A stretch of 23,946 nucleotides of DNA from the NCBI GenBank assembly GCA_902490355.1, contig CABUDN010000015.1, positions 1 through 23,946 on the forward strand, in the 5' to 3' direction. Every line of letters begins with the position of its first letter. Positions within the stretch are counted from its first letter, which is position 1. The position numbers were made by a program, and so were the translations under genes. Under the pieces are notes generated by a model. The model was not told the DNA's origin, did no database searches, and saw only the letters and a list, made by a program, of their open reading frames with translations. Shown here in pieces: positions 8,021 to 15,326 of the stretch. Source of the DNA: an uncultured Oscillibacter sp. Lineage in GTDB: Bacteria; Bacillota; Clostridia; Oscillospirales; Oscillospiraceae.

Positions 8021-8793
8021 ATGATCTTAAACTCCTTTTCTTTGGATGTAGTAAGTGGTTTTAAAAAGCGCCAGCGCAGGGAATAGGCCCAAATCTTGGT
8101 GCCGGGGTAGGTATCCTCATCCTCGCAAGACCCGTCGCAGAAGAACACTGCGGCGTTCCGGACGCGGATGGTGGCCTCCCAGAGGGCGGAGACGCTCTGC
8201 GTTCCGCCGGGGCGCAGATTCAGCGCCTTGACGGCTTCAAACACCAGCTCCAGCGGCGGGCACCACTGGCTGTGAAACTCCATGGTGACCTGGCGGATGT
8301 GGTCACTTACCGTCAGGGAGCCATCGGAATTGAGACAAGATCCGCTGACATAGTGCAGCTGGGCCAGTACGGAGTCGTGAAACCCTGCGGCCTGCTCCAG
8401 TAAGGCGTCGGCTTGGTCTTGGGTGGTCACATAGTTCCATCCCGGCAGCAGAGACGAGACAGGGTGTCCCGCCAGGCGGGTTTCCGCCAAGGGGACTGCT
8501 TCGCCCGCCAGCAGGCGGGAAAGGGCAGCCGGGTCCTCCCGAACCCAGGGATATCCATGAAAGGCGGGATCTGCATCGGGAAGGGCGATCCACTCCGCCG
8601 GAAGCTCCGGATCCACAAAACTTACCTGGGTTTCATATTGCCCGTCAGATGGACGAGGCAGCACCCGGGGAAAACAGCGGAGCAAGCCGTCCTGCACCAC
8701 CAGACACTGCTCGTAGATCCCGGTGCCGAAGAGTGCGTATAATTCTGTGCAAAAGCAGCTCTTTCGATCCGGATCGTAGATCCGTACCCGCAT
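8017..8793 (-). CDS. Unknown protein, first cistron of the T-box-controlled phe operon
   Basis: A 258-residue soluble protein that I cannot assign to a named family. The start at 8793 is chosen because GGAGGT lies 7 bases before ATG; an in-frame ATG at 8835 lies inside the T-box terminator and cannot be the main start. The first 70 residues look beta-rich; Pro- and Trp-rich stretches fill the middle (WVREDP, LPGWNYVTT). The last 120 residues carry FHDSVLAQLHYVSGSC (138-153), LELVFEAVKALNL (181-193) and a WAYSLRWRFL end. From memory, similar FHDS...LELxF...LNL blocks occur in uncharacterised Firmicutes proteins; this is unchecked. No signal peptide or membrane segment is visible. It overlaps pheS by ATGA, so it is made together with the synthetase under phenylalanine control. 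Confidence 0.8.
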   Translation of the reverse strand: MRVRIYDPDRKSCFCTELYALFGTGIYEQCLVVQDGLLRCFPRVLPRPSDGQYETQVSFVDPELPAEWIALPDADPAFHGYPWVREDPAALSRLLAGEAVPLAETRLAGHPVSSLLPGWNYVTTQDQADALLEQAAGFHDSVLAQLHYVSGSCLNSDGSLTVSDHIRQVTMEFHSQWCPPLELVFEAVKALNLRPGGTQSVSALWEATIRVRNAAVFFCDGSCEDEDTYPGTKIWAYSLRWRFLKPLTTSKEKEFKII

Positions 8794-8810
8794 CCCAGGC
8801 ACCTCCAGAC

Positions 8811-9049
8811 AAAAAGAAATGGCCCCCCGTCCCACCTTGGGACGAAAGGCCTGCCTTCCGCGGTACCACCCAAATTCACACGGCCAGCCGTGCGCACTTG
8901 CTGTCCTGATAACGGAGGACGTTCCGCCGTGTCTCCACGGAAGCTCCCGGGCGAACCAAACCGGGCGTCCGCAGTCTGGCTTGCAGCCGGTGACCAGACC
9001 TCTCTTGGCGGCGCTTGACGGTTATTTTCCCGTTCATCGCTGATATCAA
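8811..9049 (-). ncRNA. T-box leader of the phe operon (tRNA-Phe sensing)
   Basis: On the minus strand the leader carries the T-box motif GGGTGGTACCGCGGAAGG (8854-8871); its TGGT can pair with the ACCA end of uncharged tRNA-Phe. It ends in a terminator whose arms 8839-8851 and 8821-8833 form a 13-bp stem with G-U pairs and a 5-base loop, followed by ATTTCTTTTT (8811-8820). The alternative antiterminator uses the T-box bulge and the 5' arm of the terminator. Further upstream AGAGAG and GGCTGCAAGCC match the distal Stem I AG-bulge and loop motifs. The specifier was not resolved; UUC triplets at 8953-8955 and 8940-8942 are candidates. The mechanism is established for the class: uncharged tRNA stabilises the antiterminator and turns the operon on. 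Confidence 0.93.
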
Positions 9050-9055
9050 ATACCA

Positions 9056-9084
9056 TTTATAACACAACAAAAAGGGGAATGCAA
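9056..9084 (-). promoter_or_regulatory. Promoter of the T-box / phe operon
   Basis: On the minus strand TTGCAT (9079-9084) and TATAAA (9056-9061) are 17 bases apart, placing transcription start near 9049 at the head of the T-box leader. The -35 box lies inside the small hairpin at the end of the upstream gene's terminator, so termination and initiation signals overlap. Confidence 0.7.
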
Positions 9085-9115
9085 CCCCCAATCCGCCCCG
9101 GGGAGCGGATTGGGG
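9069..9115 (-). terminator. Intrinsic terminator of the IseA-like lipoprotein gene
   Basis: An 11-bp perfect stem (CCCCAATCCGC 9086-9096, GCGGATTGGGG 9105-9115) begins 9 bases after the stop codon. A second short GGGG/CCCC hairpin (9085-9088 with 9074-9077) runs directly into TTTTT at 9069-9073 on the minus strand. Either arrangement would terminate. Confidence 0.7.
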
Positions 9116-9124
9116 CTGGAAGAT

Positions 9125-10591
9125 TCAGGAGAGCAGGCGGCCGTCCAGCAGGTCCTCCATTTCCATGGCGGTTATAACGCCGTCCTGGAGGAAGAAAGCC
9201 ATGTGCTTGCAAAAGGCAAATCCGCCGGGCTCGTAAACATACACTTCATCAAAGGATACCGGCCGGGAGGACTGGAGCGCGCAATAAGGCTGTGCATCCG
9301 GATAGATCTCCAAAAGCGATTCCTTGGTGGACCCCACCTGGATCCCGCCCAGCGTCTGGACTCCCGGTTCATCAGTAAACATCCGGAAGATCACTTCATC
9401 TGCTCCGGGATCGGGGGAGACGAAATAGTCTACATCCACGCCGCCGAAAGAGAAGGTATAGAGCGCTTCTCCGTTGTCGCCGCTTCCACTGGATTCCGGA
9501 ACCGCCGGGAGTGCGGCATTGCCCCAGGGATAGGTTCCTTCCTGGCTGCCAAGCGTCAGGAAAGAACCGTCTGTGACCAAACAGAAGGAAGCGGCTGCAC
9601 ACTCCGCGGCATTCTGGATCGCCCGGTCCTTTGCGGAGTTGAGGATATCCAACATGGCTTGTTCAACGTCATTTCGCGGCTGATACGTATTGAGAATTTC
9701 CTCGAACTGTGCTTGTTCCTCCTGAGAAAACCAGGCATAGACGCAGGCGGGAGATTCCAAAACGATCTGGGCGTGTTCAAAGGGGCTTTCTGCCAAAGGC
9801 GCAAGGGCGGCAAACCACGTCTCCGGGTCCTCCAAAAACCTCTGCGTCAGCAGGGTGGAAGCCCCTTCTCCCATGGCGTCGGCATGCAGAAGCCAGCATC
9901 CCAGCTTATAATCGGACCAGGTGTCCATTGCCGGCTCGTCACTTGCAAAGGAATCCCCATCATAGGAAAAGGTAAAGACGGTGTCCGCATCCAGGTCCAG
10001 ATCGTCGGAGGCACAGAAGCTGGTGAACCGCCAGCCCTCTTCGGTGCGCTGGTAGTCCAGCACGGCCTGGGAGTATCCGACGGTGACTACGGAAGAAGAG
10101 GCCATGTCGTCGGTTCCCGGAATGGGGACGGGGATGGAATCCTGGTAGTCGGCCCAAAAGGTCAGCGTCACGGTCCAATGGTCGTCATTTACCGCAGCAG
10201 CGTGAACGGTTTTGGACAGCAGATACGGATTGCTTCCCCGGGCGCCGCCCAGACAGTAGAGCTGCCCGTTGAGATCCCGGTAATTGCCGGATGAGAGCAG
10301 CTGCTCCGCAAGGGGTACCGCGAAACAGGCCCGGACCCGGGCTTCCAGATCCGCCATGGTTTCCAGCCCCGGTTCTTCCACGGGATAGAAGATTCCTTCC
10401 TCGGTTTGGATGGCCTCGATACCGGTGGAGGGACTGTATAGATCAAACCAGTCATACACCTGGGCGGCCTGGGTATAAGCGTCGAGAACGTCTGCCTCCG
10501 TCAGGGGAGCAGGCTGCTCCTGAGCAGAAGCCGGAGCACATCCGGCGAGCAGGGAGAACAGCAGGATCCAGATCAGCAGAGAGCGCCGCAT
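9125..10591 (-). CDS. Large lipoprotein with an IseA-like N-terminal region
   Basis: A 488-residue exported lipoprotein. The lipobox LLAGC puts the lipidated cysteine at C18. Residues about 30-200 (TEADVLDAYTQAAQVYDWF at the start) resemble the IseA/DL-endopeptidase inhibitor family, which in Bacillus binds and blocks NlpC/P60 autolysins; I rate this match as moderate. A Ser/Gly-rich break near 372-382 separates a C-terminal domain (about 383-488) with a GGIQVGSTKESLLEIYPD motif, a pattern seen in other extracytoplasmic Clostridia proteins. Function is otherwise unknown. AAAGGAGG lies 7 bases before the ATG. It is transcribed alone, divergent from nnr; a tentative -10 (TATAAA, 10626-10631) lies upstream with no clear -35. 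Confidence 0.8.
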   Translation of the reverse strand: MRRSLLIWILLFSLLAGCAPASAQEQPAPLTEADVLDAYTQAAQVYDWFDLYSPSTGIEAIQTEEGIFYPVEEPGLETMADLEARVRACFAVPLAEQLLSSGNYRDLNGQLYCLGGARGSNPYLLSKTVHAAAVNDDHWTVTLTFWADYQDSIPVPIPGTDDMASSSVVTVGYSQAVLDYQRTEEGWRFTSFCASDDLDLDADTVFTFSYDGDSFASDEPAMDTWSDYKLGCWLLHADAMGEGASTLLTQRFLEDPETWFAALAPLAESPFEHAQIVLESPACVYAWFSQEEQAQFEEILNTYQPRNDVEQAMLDILNSAKDRAIQNAAECAAASFCLVTDGSFLTLGSQEGTYPWGNAALPAVPESSGSGDNGEALYTFSFGGVDVDYFVSPDPGADEVIFRMFTDEPGVQTLGGIQVGSTKESLLEIYPDAQPYCALQSSRPVSFDEVYVYEPGGFAFCKHMAFFLQDGVITAMEMEDLLDGRLLS

Positions 10592-10664
10592 GAAATCGCC
10601 TCCTTTACGGCTTCAAGATAGCAGGTTTATAGCGGAAAAGCGTGACAAATTGGAAACAGAAGAA

Positions 10665-10693
10665 TTGCAATCAGCCCACAAATCCACTATAAT
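10665..10693 (+). promoter_or_regulatory. Sigma-A promoter of the nnr-alr operon
   Basis: TTGCAA (10665-10670), a 17-base spacer and a perfect TATAAT (10688-10693), about 38 bases before the AAGGAGG ribosome site of nnr. Confidence 0.8.
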
Positions 10694-10737
10694 GAGCACA
10701 ATTCTTACAGATGACTGAATATGAAGGAGGAATCGGC

Positions 10738-12276
10738 ATGAAGCTGGCATCGGCCGCACAGATGCGGGAACTGGACCGGCAGGCCATTGAGGAGCGGAAG
10801 ATCCCATCCATTGATCTGATGGATCGGGCGGCGGAGGGCGTGGCCCGGGCAGCCCTTTCCCTGCTGCCGGAGCGCCCGGCAAAGTGCCGGGCAGCGGTAT
10901 TCTGCGGCAGCGGCAACAATGGGGGAGACGGAATTGCGGCGGCAAGAATCCTGTTTCTAAATGGTGTAAAGGTAAAAACATTTCTGGTTGGAGACTATGA
11001 AAAACTGACGCCGGATGCCCTGGAAGAGACTGGCCGCCTCTCAGAATGCGGCGTGGAGCTGGAACCCTTTGACCCGGAGAATGCAGAGCAGCGGGCCTGG
11101 GCGCTGACCAGTCATGTGATTGTGGATGCGGTGTTCGGCGTAGGCCTTTCCCGGGAAATTGCCCCGGAGTCCCGCTATGGCCGGGCCATTGCCCTGATGA
11201 ACGAGAGTCCCGCTCCCGTGGTGGCCGCAGATGTGGCCAGCGGTGTGGACGCCAGTACGGGACGGGTTTTAGGCTGTGCTGTCAATGCTGACAAGACAGT
11301 GACCTTTACATTTAAAAAGGTCGGACAGGCTGTGGGAGACGGTGCTTTGTACTCCGGTGCGGTGGAGGTGCAGGAAATCGGGATCCCCCAGGACCTGGTC
11401 CGTCAGATGGTCTGTTCCATTCAGTCTGTGGAGGCGCCCTTTGTGCAGGCAGTGCTGCCGCCCCGGAAGGCGGACGGTCATAAGGGAACCTTCGGCAAAG
11501 TGCTGGTGGTGGGCGGTGCCGTGGGGTATACCGGCGCGCCGTACCTGGCCGCTGAGGCGGCGGTTCGCTCCGGCTGCGGGCTGGTATTCCTGGGAGTGCC
11601 GGAGAGTATCTGGCCCATTGAGGCTGCCCGGTGCGTCAGTTCCATGCCATTTCCGTTGCCTGAAAAGGATGGACTGTTTAGTGATAAAGCTTTACAGGGA
11701 TTGCGGGACAAACTGGCAGGCTGTGACGTTCTGGCCCTGGGACCGGGGCTGGGCCGAAGTGACCGGGTGACGCGTCTGGTGCATGGTTTGCTGGAGACGG
11801 AAAAGCCCATAGTGCTGGATGCAGACGGCATAAACGCCCTGGCCGGGCATATGGATAAGTTGGATGCCCGCCGGGGGCGGGTGACCATCCTCACGCCTCA
11901 CGACGGGGAGTTTGCCCGGATCGGTGGGGATCTGACCCATGGAGACCGGGTCCGGGCGGCCCGAGAGTTTGCCCAGGCCCACGGATGCGTGCTGGTGCTC
12001 AAGGGCCACCGGACGGTGGTGGCAGTGCCGGAGGGCAACGTGCTGGTCAATACCACCGGCGGTTCGGGTCTGGCCCGGGGCGGCAGCGGCGACGTGCTCA
12101 CCGGAATCATTGCCTCCTTGCTGGCGCAGGGGGCCACTGCGGTCCAGGCTGCGGCGGCGGGCGTCTGGATCCACGGCCGTGCCGGGGATCTGGCATCTGC
12201 GCGGCTGAGCGCGTATGCCATGACGCCGGAGGATGTGATTGCCTCGCTGCCGGAGGTCTTTTTGGAACTGCAATAA
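10738..12276 (+). CDS. nnr: Bifunctional NAD(P)HX epimerase / ADP-dependent NAD(P)HX dehydratase
   Basis: Repairs hydrated NADH and NADPH. The 512-residue protein has an N-terminal YjeF_N epimerase domain (about 1-215; FCGSGNNGGDG at 55-65, VVAADVASGVDA at 161-172) and a C-terminal ribokinase-like dehydratase domain (about 225-512). The latter shows KVLVVGGAVGYTGAP (254-268), LGPGLGR (334-340), LTPHDGEFARI (385-395) and GGSGDVLTG (448-456) with likely catalytic D452. The start at 10738 is preferred over an upstream ATG at 10711 because AAGGAGG stands 7 bases before it and the longer form would begin almost at the transcription start. In other Firmicutes nnr often sits near acpS and alr; acpS is absent here. 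It is the first gene of a tight operon (21-base gap to the next). Confidence 0.95.
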   Translation: MKLASAAQMRELDRQAIEERKIPSIDLMDRAAEGVARAALSLLPERPAKCRAAVFCGSGNNGGDGIAAARILFLNGVKVKTFLVGDYEKLTPDALEETGRLSECGVELEPFDPENAEQRAWALTSHVIVDAVFGVGLSREIAPESRYGRAIALMNESPAPVVAADVASGVDASTGRVLGCAVNADKTVTFTFKKVGQAVGDGALYSGAVEVQEIGIPQDLVRQMVCSIQSVEAPFVQAVLPPRKADGHKGTFGKVLVVGGAVGYTGAPYLAAEAAVRSGCGLVFLGVPESIWPIEAARCVSSMPFPLPEKDGLFSDKALQGLRDKLAGCDVLALGPGLGRSDRVTRLVHGLLETEKPIVLDADGINALAGHMDKLDARRGRVTILTPHDGEFARIGGDLTHGDRVRAAREFAQAHGCVLVLKGHRTVVAVPEGNVLVNTTGGSGLARGGSGDVLTGIIASLLAQGATAVQAAAAGVWIHGRAGDLASARLSAYAMTPEDVIASLPEVFLELQ

Positions 12277-12297
12277 AAGAACAGGAGGGAGCAGACG

Positions 12298-12915
12298 GTG
12301 CGCAGATGGCTGTGCGTACCAATGATGATCCTGTGCCTGCTGGCCACGGCCTGCGGAAACACGGAGACAACGACAACGCCGGATGATGTCCGGGAGGCTT
12401 ACCGCACCATGACGGGCTGCACCATGGAGGCGGTGGTATCCTGCCGGCAGGAAGACGGCCTGGACTGGCAAGCCCGGCTGCGGTGTGAGTATGTGCCGGA
12501 TGGAGCAATTACCGTGGAGGTGCTGGAACCGGAGACCATTGCCGGAATCCGGGCCGCGATATCGGAGACGGACTGGTCGCTGGAGTATGAGGACCTGTGC
12601 CTGAACGCAGGCGGAATCAGTGACGAGGAGATCAGTCCGGCCCTGTGCCTGCCCCGGCTGATGAATGCGCTGCGGGAGGGGTGGCTCCTGGAGGAAAATG
12701 AAGAGACCTGGCAGGAGATTCCTTGTCTGCGGCTGTCCATGGATCAGAGCGGGGCGCAGGGGGGAAAGATCATCTCCACGGTGTGGCTTTCTCAGGAAGG
12801 GGGAACCCCGGTGCGGGGAGAGATCGCCGTGGATGGTGAAACGATTTTGACGGCGGAGTTTACGAGCTTTGCTTTTTGTGATACAGTAGAAGAAACTCTG
12901 CCGGAAGACGGTTGA
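12298..12915 (+). CDS. LolA-like lipoprotein upstream of alr (YdcC-type)
   Basis: A 205-residue lipoprotein starting at GTG, with AGGAGG about 10 bases upstream. The signal sequence ends in LLATAC, giving lipidated C19. The rest (Y-x-x-M-x-G-C-x-M-E-A start, then WQARLRCEYVPDGAITVEVLEPETIAGI, and a final RGEIAVDG...LTAEFTSFAF) has the beta-strand rhythm of LolA-like/outer-membrane-lipoprotein-sorting folds. These occur in Gram-positives as surface lipoproteins. Bacillus has the similar YdcC in exactly this position before alr, so position and fold agree. The role is unknown; a possible hydrophobic-ligand carrier is inference from the fold. It lies in the nnr-alr operon with 21- and 18-base gaps. 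Confidence 0.8.
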   Translation: MRRWLCVPMMILCLLATACGNTETTTTPDDVREAYRTMTGCTMEAVVSCRQEDGLDWQARLRCEYVPDGAITVEVLEPETIAGIRAAISETDWSLEYEDLCLNAGGISDEEISPALCLPRLMNALREGWLLEENEETWQEIPCLRLSMDQSGAQGGKIISTVWLSQEGGTPVRGEIAVDGETILTAEFTSFAFCDTVEETLPEDG

Positions 12916-12933
12916 AAAGGATGGCGTGTAACA

Positions 12934-14100
12934 ATGGAAGAGAGCATACTGCGCCGGACCTGGGCGGAAGTGGATCTGGATGCCCTGGCGCATAACTACC
13001 GTCAGGCCCGCCGGATGATTGGGCCGGGCGTGCGGTATCTGGGCGTGGTCAAAGCCGATGCTTATGGACACGGCGCCGTCCAGGTGGGCCGGAAGCTGGA
13101 GGCGCTGGGTGCGGATTATCTGGCGGTGTCCAGCCTGGATGAGGCCCGGGAGCTGCGTCACGGCGGCATCTCTATGCCGATTTTGATTTTGGGCCATACT
13201 CCGCCGGAGATGGTCCCGGAGCTGATTCGCCACCGCATTACCCAGACGGTGTCCGCCCGTGCCAAGGCGGAAGAATACAGTGCCGCCGCCGCGGCGTGCG
13301 GCGGAACGCTGCGGGTTCATATTAAGGTGGATACGGGAATGTCCCGGCTGGGCTTTTTGGTGCGGGGCGATCATTTTGATGGGGGCGTGGAGGCGATTGC
13401 CGCCTCCTGCCGTCTGCCGCATCTGGAGGCGGAGGGGATTTTCACCCACTTCGCCGCCGCCGACGAGGATGATCCCGGCAGTGAGGCCTATACCCGGGAG
13501 CAGTTCGGTGTCTTCCAGCGGGTGCTGGCAGCTCTGGAAGCACGGGGGCAGACGTTTGCCATCCGGCACTGTGCCAACAGCGGCGCTCTGGCCCGGTACC
13601 CGGAGATGTATCTGGATATGGTACGGCCGGGCATCGCGCTGTACGGCGCCGGTGCCGACGCCCAGCGGCTGGATCTGCGGCCGGTGATGACACTCAAGTC
13701 CTGTGTGTCCACCATCAAGATCTTTGATCCGGATACGGACATCAGCTATGGCCGGACGTACCGCACCCGGGAAAAGACCCGGGTGGGGGTGCTGCCCATC
13801 GGCTATGCCGACGGACTGTTCCGGGGGCTTTCCGGCCGGATGTCGGTGTGGACCGAGGAGGGACCGGCGCCGGTTCTGGGCAGGATCTGTATGGACATGA
13901 CCATGGTGAATCTGACAGGGCTTTCCCAGGTCCATGTGGGGGATGCCGTGGAACTGTTTGGGCAGCGCCAGAGGGTGGATGTCCTGGCGGAGATTCTGGG
14001 GACCATCCCCTATGAGCTGACCTGTGCGGTGAGCAAGCGGGTTCCCCGGCTGTATCTGGAGAACGGCCAGGTGGTGGAGCGGAGCCTGCGGCTGCTTTGA
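12934..14100 (+). CDS. alr: Alanine racemase
   Basis: A PLP-dependent racemase that makes D-alanine for peptidoglycan. The 388-residue protein has the usual length and order: a TIM-barrel N-terminal domain with the PLP lysine K40 in VVKADAYGHG, then a C-terminal beta domain with the second catalytic base Y272 in SYGRTY. PIGYADG (288-294) and GRICMDMTMV (316-325) are typical. HIKVDTGMSRLG (129-140) is the conserved barrel strand. The start ATG follows 18 bases after the lipoprotein gene. It belongs to the nnr operon; a 160-base gap with hairpins separates it from mazF. Confidence 0.97.
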   Translation: MEESILRRTWAEVDLDALAHNYRQARRMIGPGVRYLGVVKADAYGHGAVQVGRKLEALGADYLAVSSLDEARELRHGGISMPILILGHTPPEMVPELIRHRITQTVSARAKAEEYSAAAAACGGTLRVHIKVDTGMSRLGFLVRGDHFDGGVEAIAASCRLPHLEAEGIFTHFAAADEDDPGSEAYTREQFGVFQRVLAALEARGQTFAIRHCANSGALARYPEMYLDMVRPGIALYGAGADAQRLDLRPVMTLKSCVSTIKIFDPDTDISYGRTYRTREKTRVGVLPIGYADGLFRGLSGRMSVWTEEGPAPVLGRICMDMTMVNLTGLSQVHVGDAVELFGQRQRVDVLAEILGTIPYELTCAVSKRVPRLYLENGQVVERSLRLL

Positions 14101-14260
14101 CCGGTACGTTCGCACCGCCTTCCGCATACAATATGTCGGGGGCGGCAGCGCCGGAATTTTACGCCCGGCGTATAAATTCCGCGGTTGCGTGGGAGAATGA
14201 AAGTGGCCTCACCGAAGAGCCTTCGGTGACGGGTACTTCTTTCGGCGGAGTGTGAACTTT
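14101..14260 (+). other. alr-mazF spacer with two hairpins
   Basis: Contains no supportable gene. It holds an imperfect inverted repeat at 14153-14180 (GGAATTTTACGCC / GGCGTATAAATTCC) and a perfect 9-bp stem with 3-base loop at 14209-14229 (TCACCGAAG/CTTCGGTGA). Neither is followed by a T run, so they are probably not intrinsic terminators; they could be processing sites or regulatory structures for mazF mRNA. Confidence 0.5.
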
Positions 14261-14629
14261 GTGGATACAAGTGTCAAGCGCGGCGATATTTACTATGCCG
14301 ATCTCTCCCCGGTGGTGGGCAGCGAACAGGGCGGCGTCCGGCCAGTTTTGATTATTCAAAATGACACCGGAAACCGTTACAGCCCCACCGTGATCGCGGC
14401 GGCCATTACCTCCCAGACGGGCAAGGCCCGGCTGCCGACACATATCGATCTTCCCGTGGACCAGAGCTGCGGACTGAGCCGGGATTCCATTGTCCTGCTG
14501 GAGCAGGTGCGGACCCTGGATAAGAAGCGGCTGCGGGAGCGGATGGGTCATGTGGAGGAGGCAGTGATGGAGAAGGTGGACTTTGCCATTGCGGTGAGCT
14601 TCGGCCTGCCCCACGATCAGATGGTGTGA
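14261..14629 (+). CDS. mazF: MazF/PemK-type endoribonuclease (EndoA), no adjacent antitoxin gene
   Basis: A 122-residue sequence-specific mRNA interferase very like Bacillus EndoA. RGDIYYADLSPVVGSEQGG (7-25) is followed by the catalytic arginine R27 in GVRPVLIIQND and threonine T50 in AAITSQ; the KLPTHI-like and DSIVLLEQVRTLDK blocks are present. I prefer GTG at 14261, 10 bases after GGCGGAG; another GTG at 14252 is too close to that site. In Bacillus the order is alr-ydcD (antitoxin)-ydcE (toxin). Here the 160-base gap to alr is too short for a separate antitoxin, so the toxin gene stands without its usual partner. Confidence 0.93.
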   Translation: MDTSVKRGDIYYADLSPVVGSEQGGVRPVLIIQNDTGNRYSPTVIAAAITSQTGKARLPTHIDLPVDQSCGLSRDSIVLLEQVRTLDKKRLRERMGHVEEAVMEKVDFAIAVSFGLPHDQMV

Positions 14630-14664
14630 CCGCCGGAGAACTGCCGGCGGAGCGAGAGAATGGA

Positions 14665-14710
14665 GGCGCTCCGCGCCGTTTGCCGGTGCAGCGGCGCGGA
14701 GGAGCCTTTT
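14665..14710 (+). terminator. Probable intrinsic terminator after mazF
   Basis: A 10-bp GC-only-rich stem (CTCCGCGCCG 14669-14678, CGGCGCGGAG 14692-14701), extended by GGC/GCC across a small internal loop, ends in CCTTTTG. The T run is short (4). A smaller CCGCCGG/CCGGCGG hairpin lies just before, at 14630-14650. Confidence 0.6.
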
Positions 14711-14759
14711 GAAAAGTTGGATCATACCGGAAACGAAAGAACGACGACGGAGGATACAT

Positions 14760-15248
14760 ATGAAAAAGAACAGATGGGTGCTGCGGATGATGGTGCTGCT
14801 GGTGATCAGCGGCGTGATGAGCATGACGGTGTCGCTGGCGGCGGAAGCCGGGTCGTCTCAGGATCCGCTGGTGACCATGAGCTATCTCAATGAGACCTTT
14901 TTGGGCAACGTCCTGCAAAAGGTGGACGAGAAGATCGCCGCCCGGAACGCCCAGCTCACGGGTCAGAGCGGCGGTACGTCGTCGGCAGTGTTCCAGGTGG
15001 TGACGCTTTCCAGCGGACAGACCCTCACCGGGGACATCGGCTGTGAGGTGATGCTGCGGGTGGGTACGGCTACCTGTGTTTCGCCTTCCACACCGGGACT
15101 GATCGACGAGACCACCGCCGGAACCTTGAATCACGGAGGCGCGTTGGTGCAGAATCATCTCTACATGATGACCATTGAAGGCCGGGGCGTGAAGGCCACC
15201 GCAGCCACCACCAAGCTCCTGGTCCGGGGAACCTATACCATCTCGTAA
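14760..15248 (+). CDS. Small secreted protein, function unknown
   Basis: 162 residues with a signal peptide (MKKNRW, hydrophobic core 7-27, cleavage near SLAA-EA). A short helix-like part follows (DPLVTMSYLNETFLGNVLQKVDEKI, about 35-60). The last 90 residues are a beta-rich domain: a SSGQTLTGDIGCEVMLRVG block, GLIDETTAGTLNHGGALVQNHL and a GRG...LLVRGTYTI end. The same pattern (gain of G-x-E-x-x-LR-x-G, then NHL and GRG) recurs, from memory, in secreted Clostridia and Bacilli proteins without known role. The start at 14760 is set by CGGAGGA 5 bases before the ATG; the in-frame ATG at 14709 sits in the preceding terminator. A strong terminator follows. Confidence 0.8.
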   Translation: MKKNRWVLRMMVLLVISGVMSMTVSLAAEAGSSQDPLVTMSYLNETFLGNVLQKVDEKIAARNAQLTGQSGGTSSAVFQVVTLSSGQTLTGDIGCEVMLRVGTATCVSPSTPGLIDETTAGTLNHGGALVQNHLYMMTIEGRGVKATAATTKLLVRGTYTIS

Positions 15249-15265
15249 GAAAAATGGAATCAAGC

Positions 15266-15307
15266 TGCCCGCCTGTGCATACGGTTGCACAGGCGGGCAA
15301 TTGTTTT
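15266..15307 (+). terminator. Intrinsic terminator
   Basis: A perfect 14-bp stem (TGCCCGCCTGTGCA 15266-15279, TGCACAGGCGGGCA 15286-15299) with a 6-base loop, followed by ATTGTTTT. It closes the transcript of the small secreted protein. Confidence 0.88.
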
Positions 15308-15326
15308 GCGGAGAGGGGGAGAAACG

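Noticed and set aside
8794..8835. Upstream start for the first phe operon gene
   Set aside because: It would begin inside the T-box terminator; the ATG at 8793 has a good ribosome site.
11692..14127. Long open frame on the minus strand opposite nnr and alr
   Set aside because: It covers several intact conserved genes in antisense; no domain is recognisable.
14101..14260. Search for a MazE-type antitoxin gene
   Set aside because: No frame with a start, ribosome site and adequate length was found in the gap.
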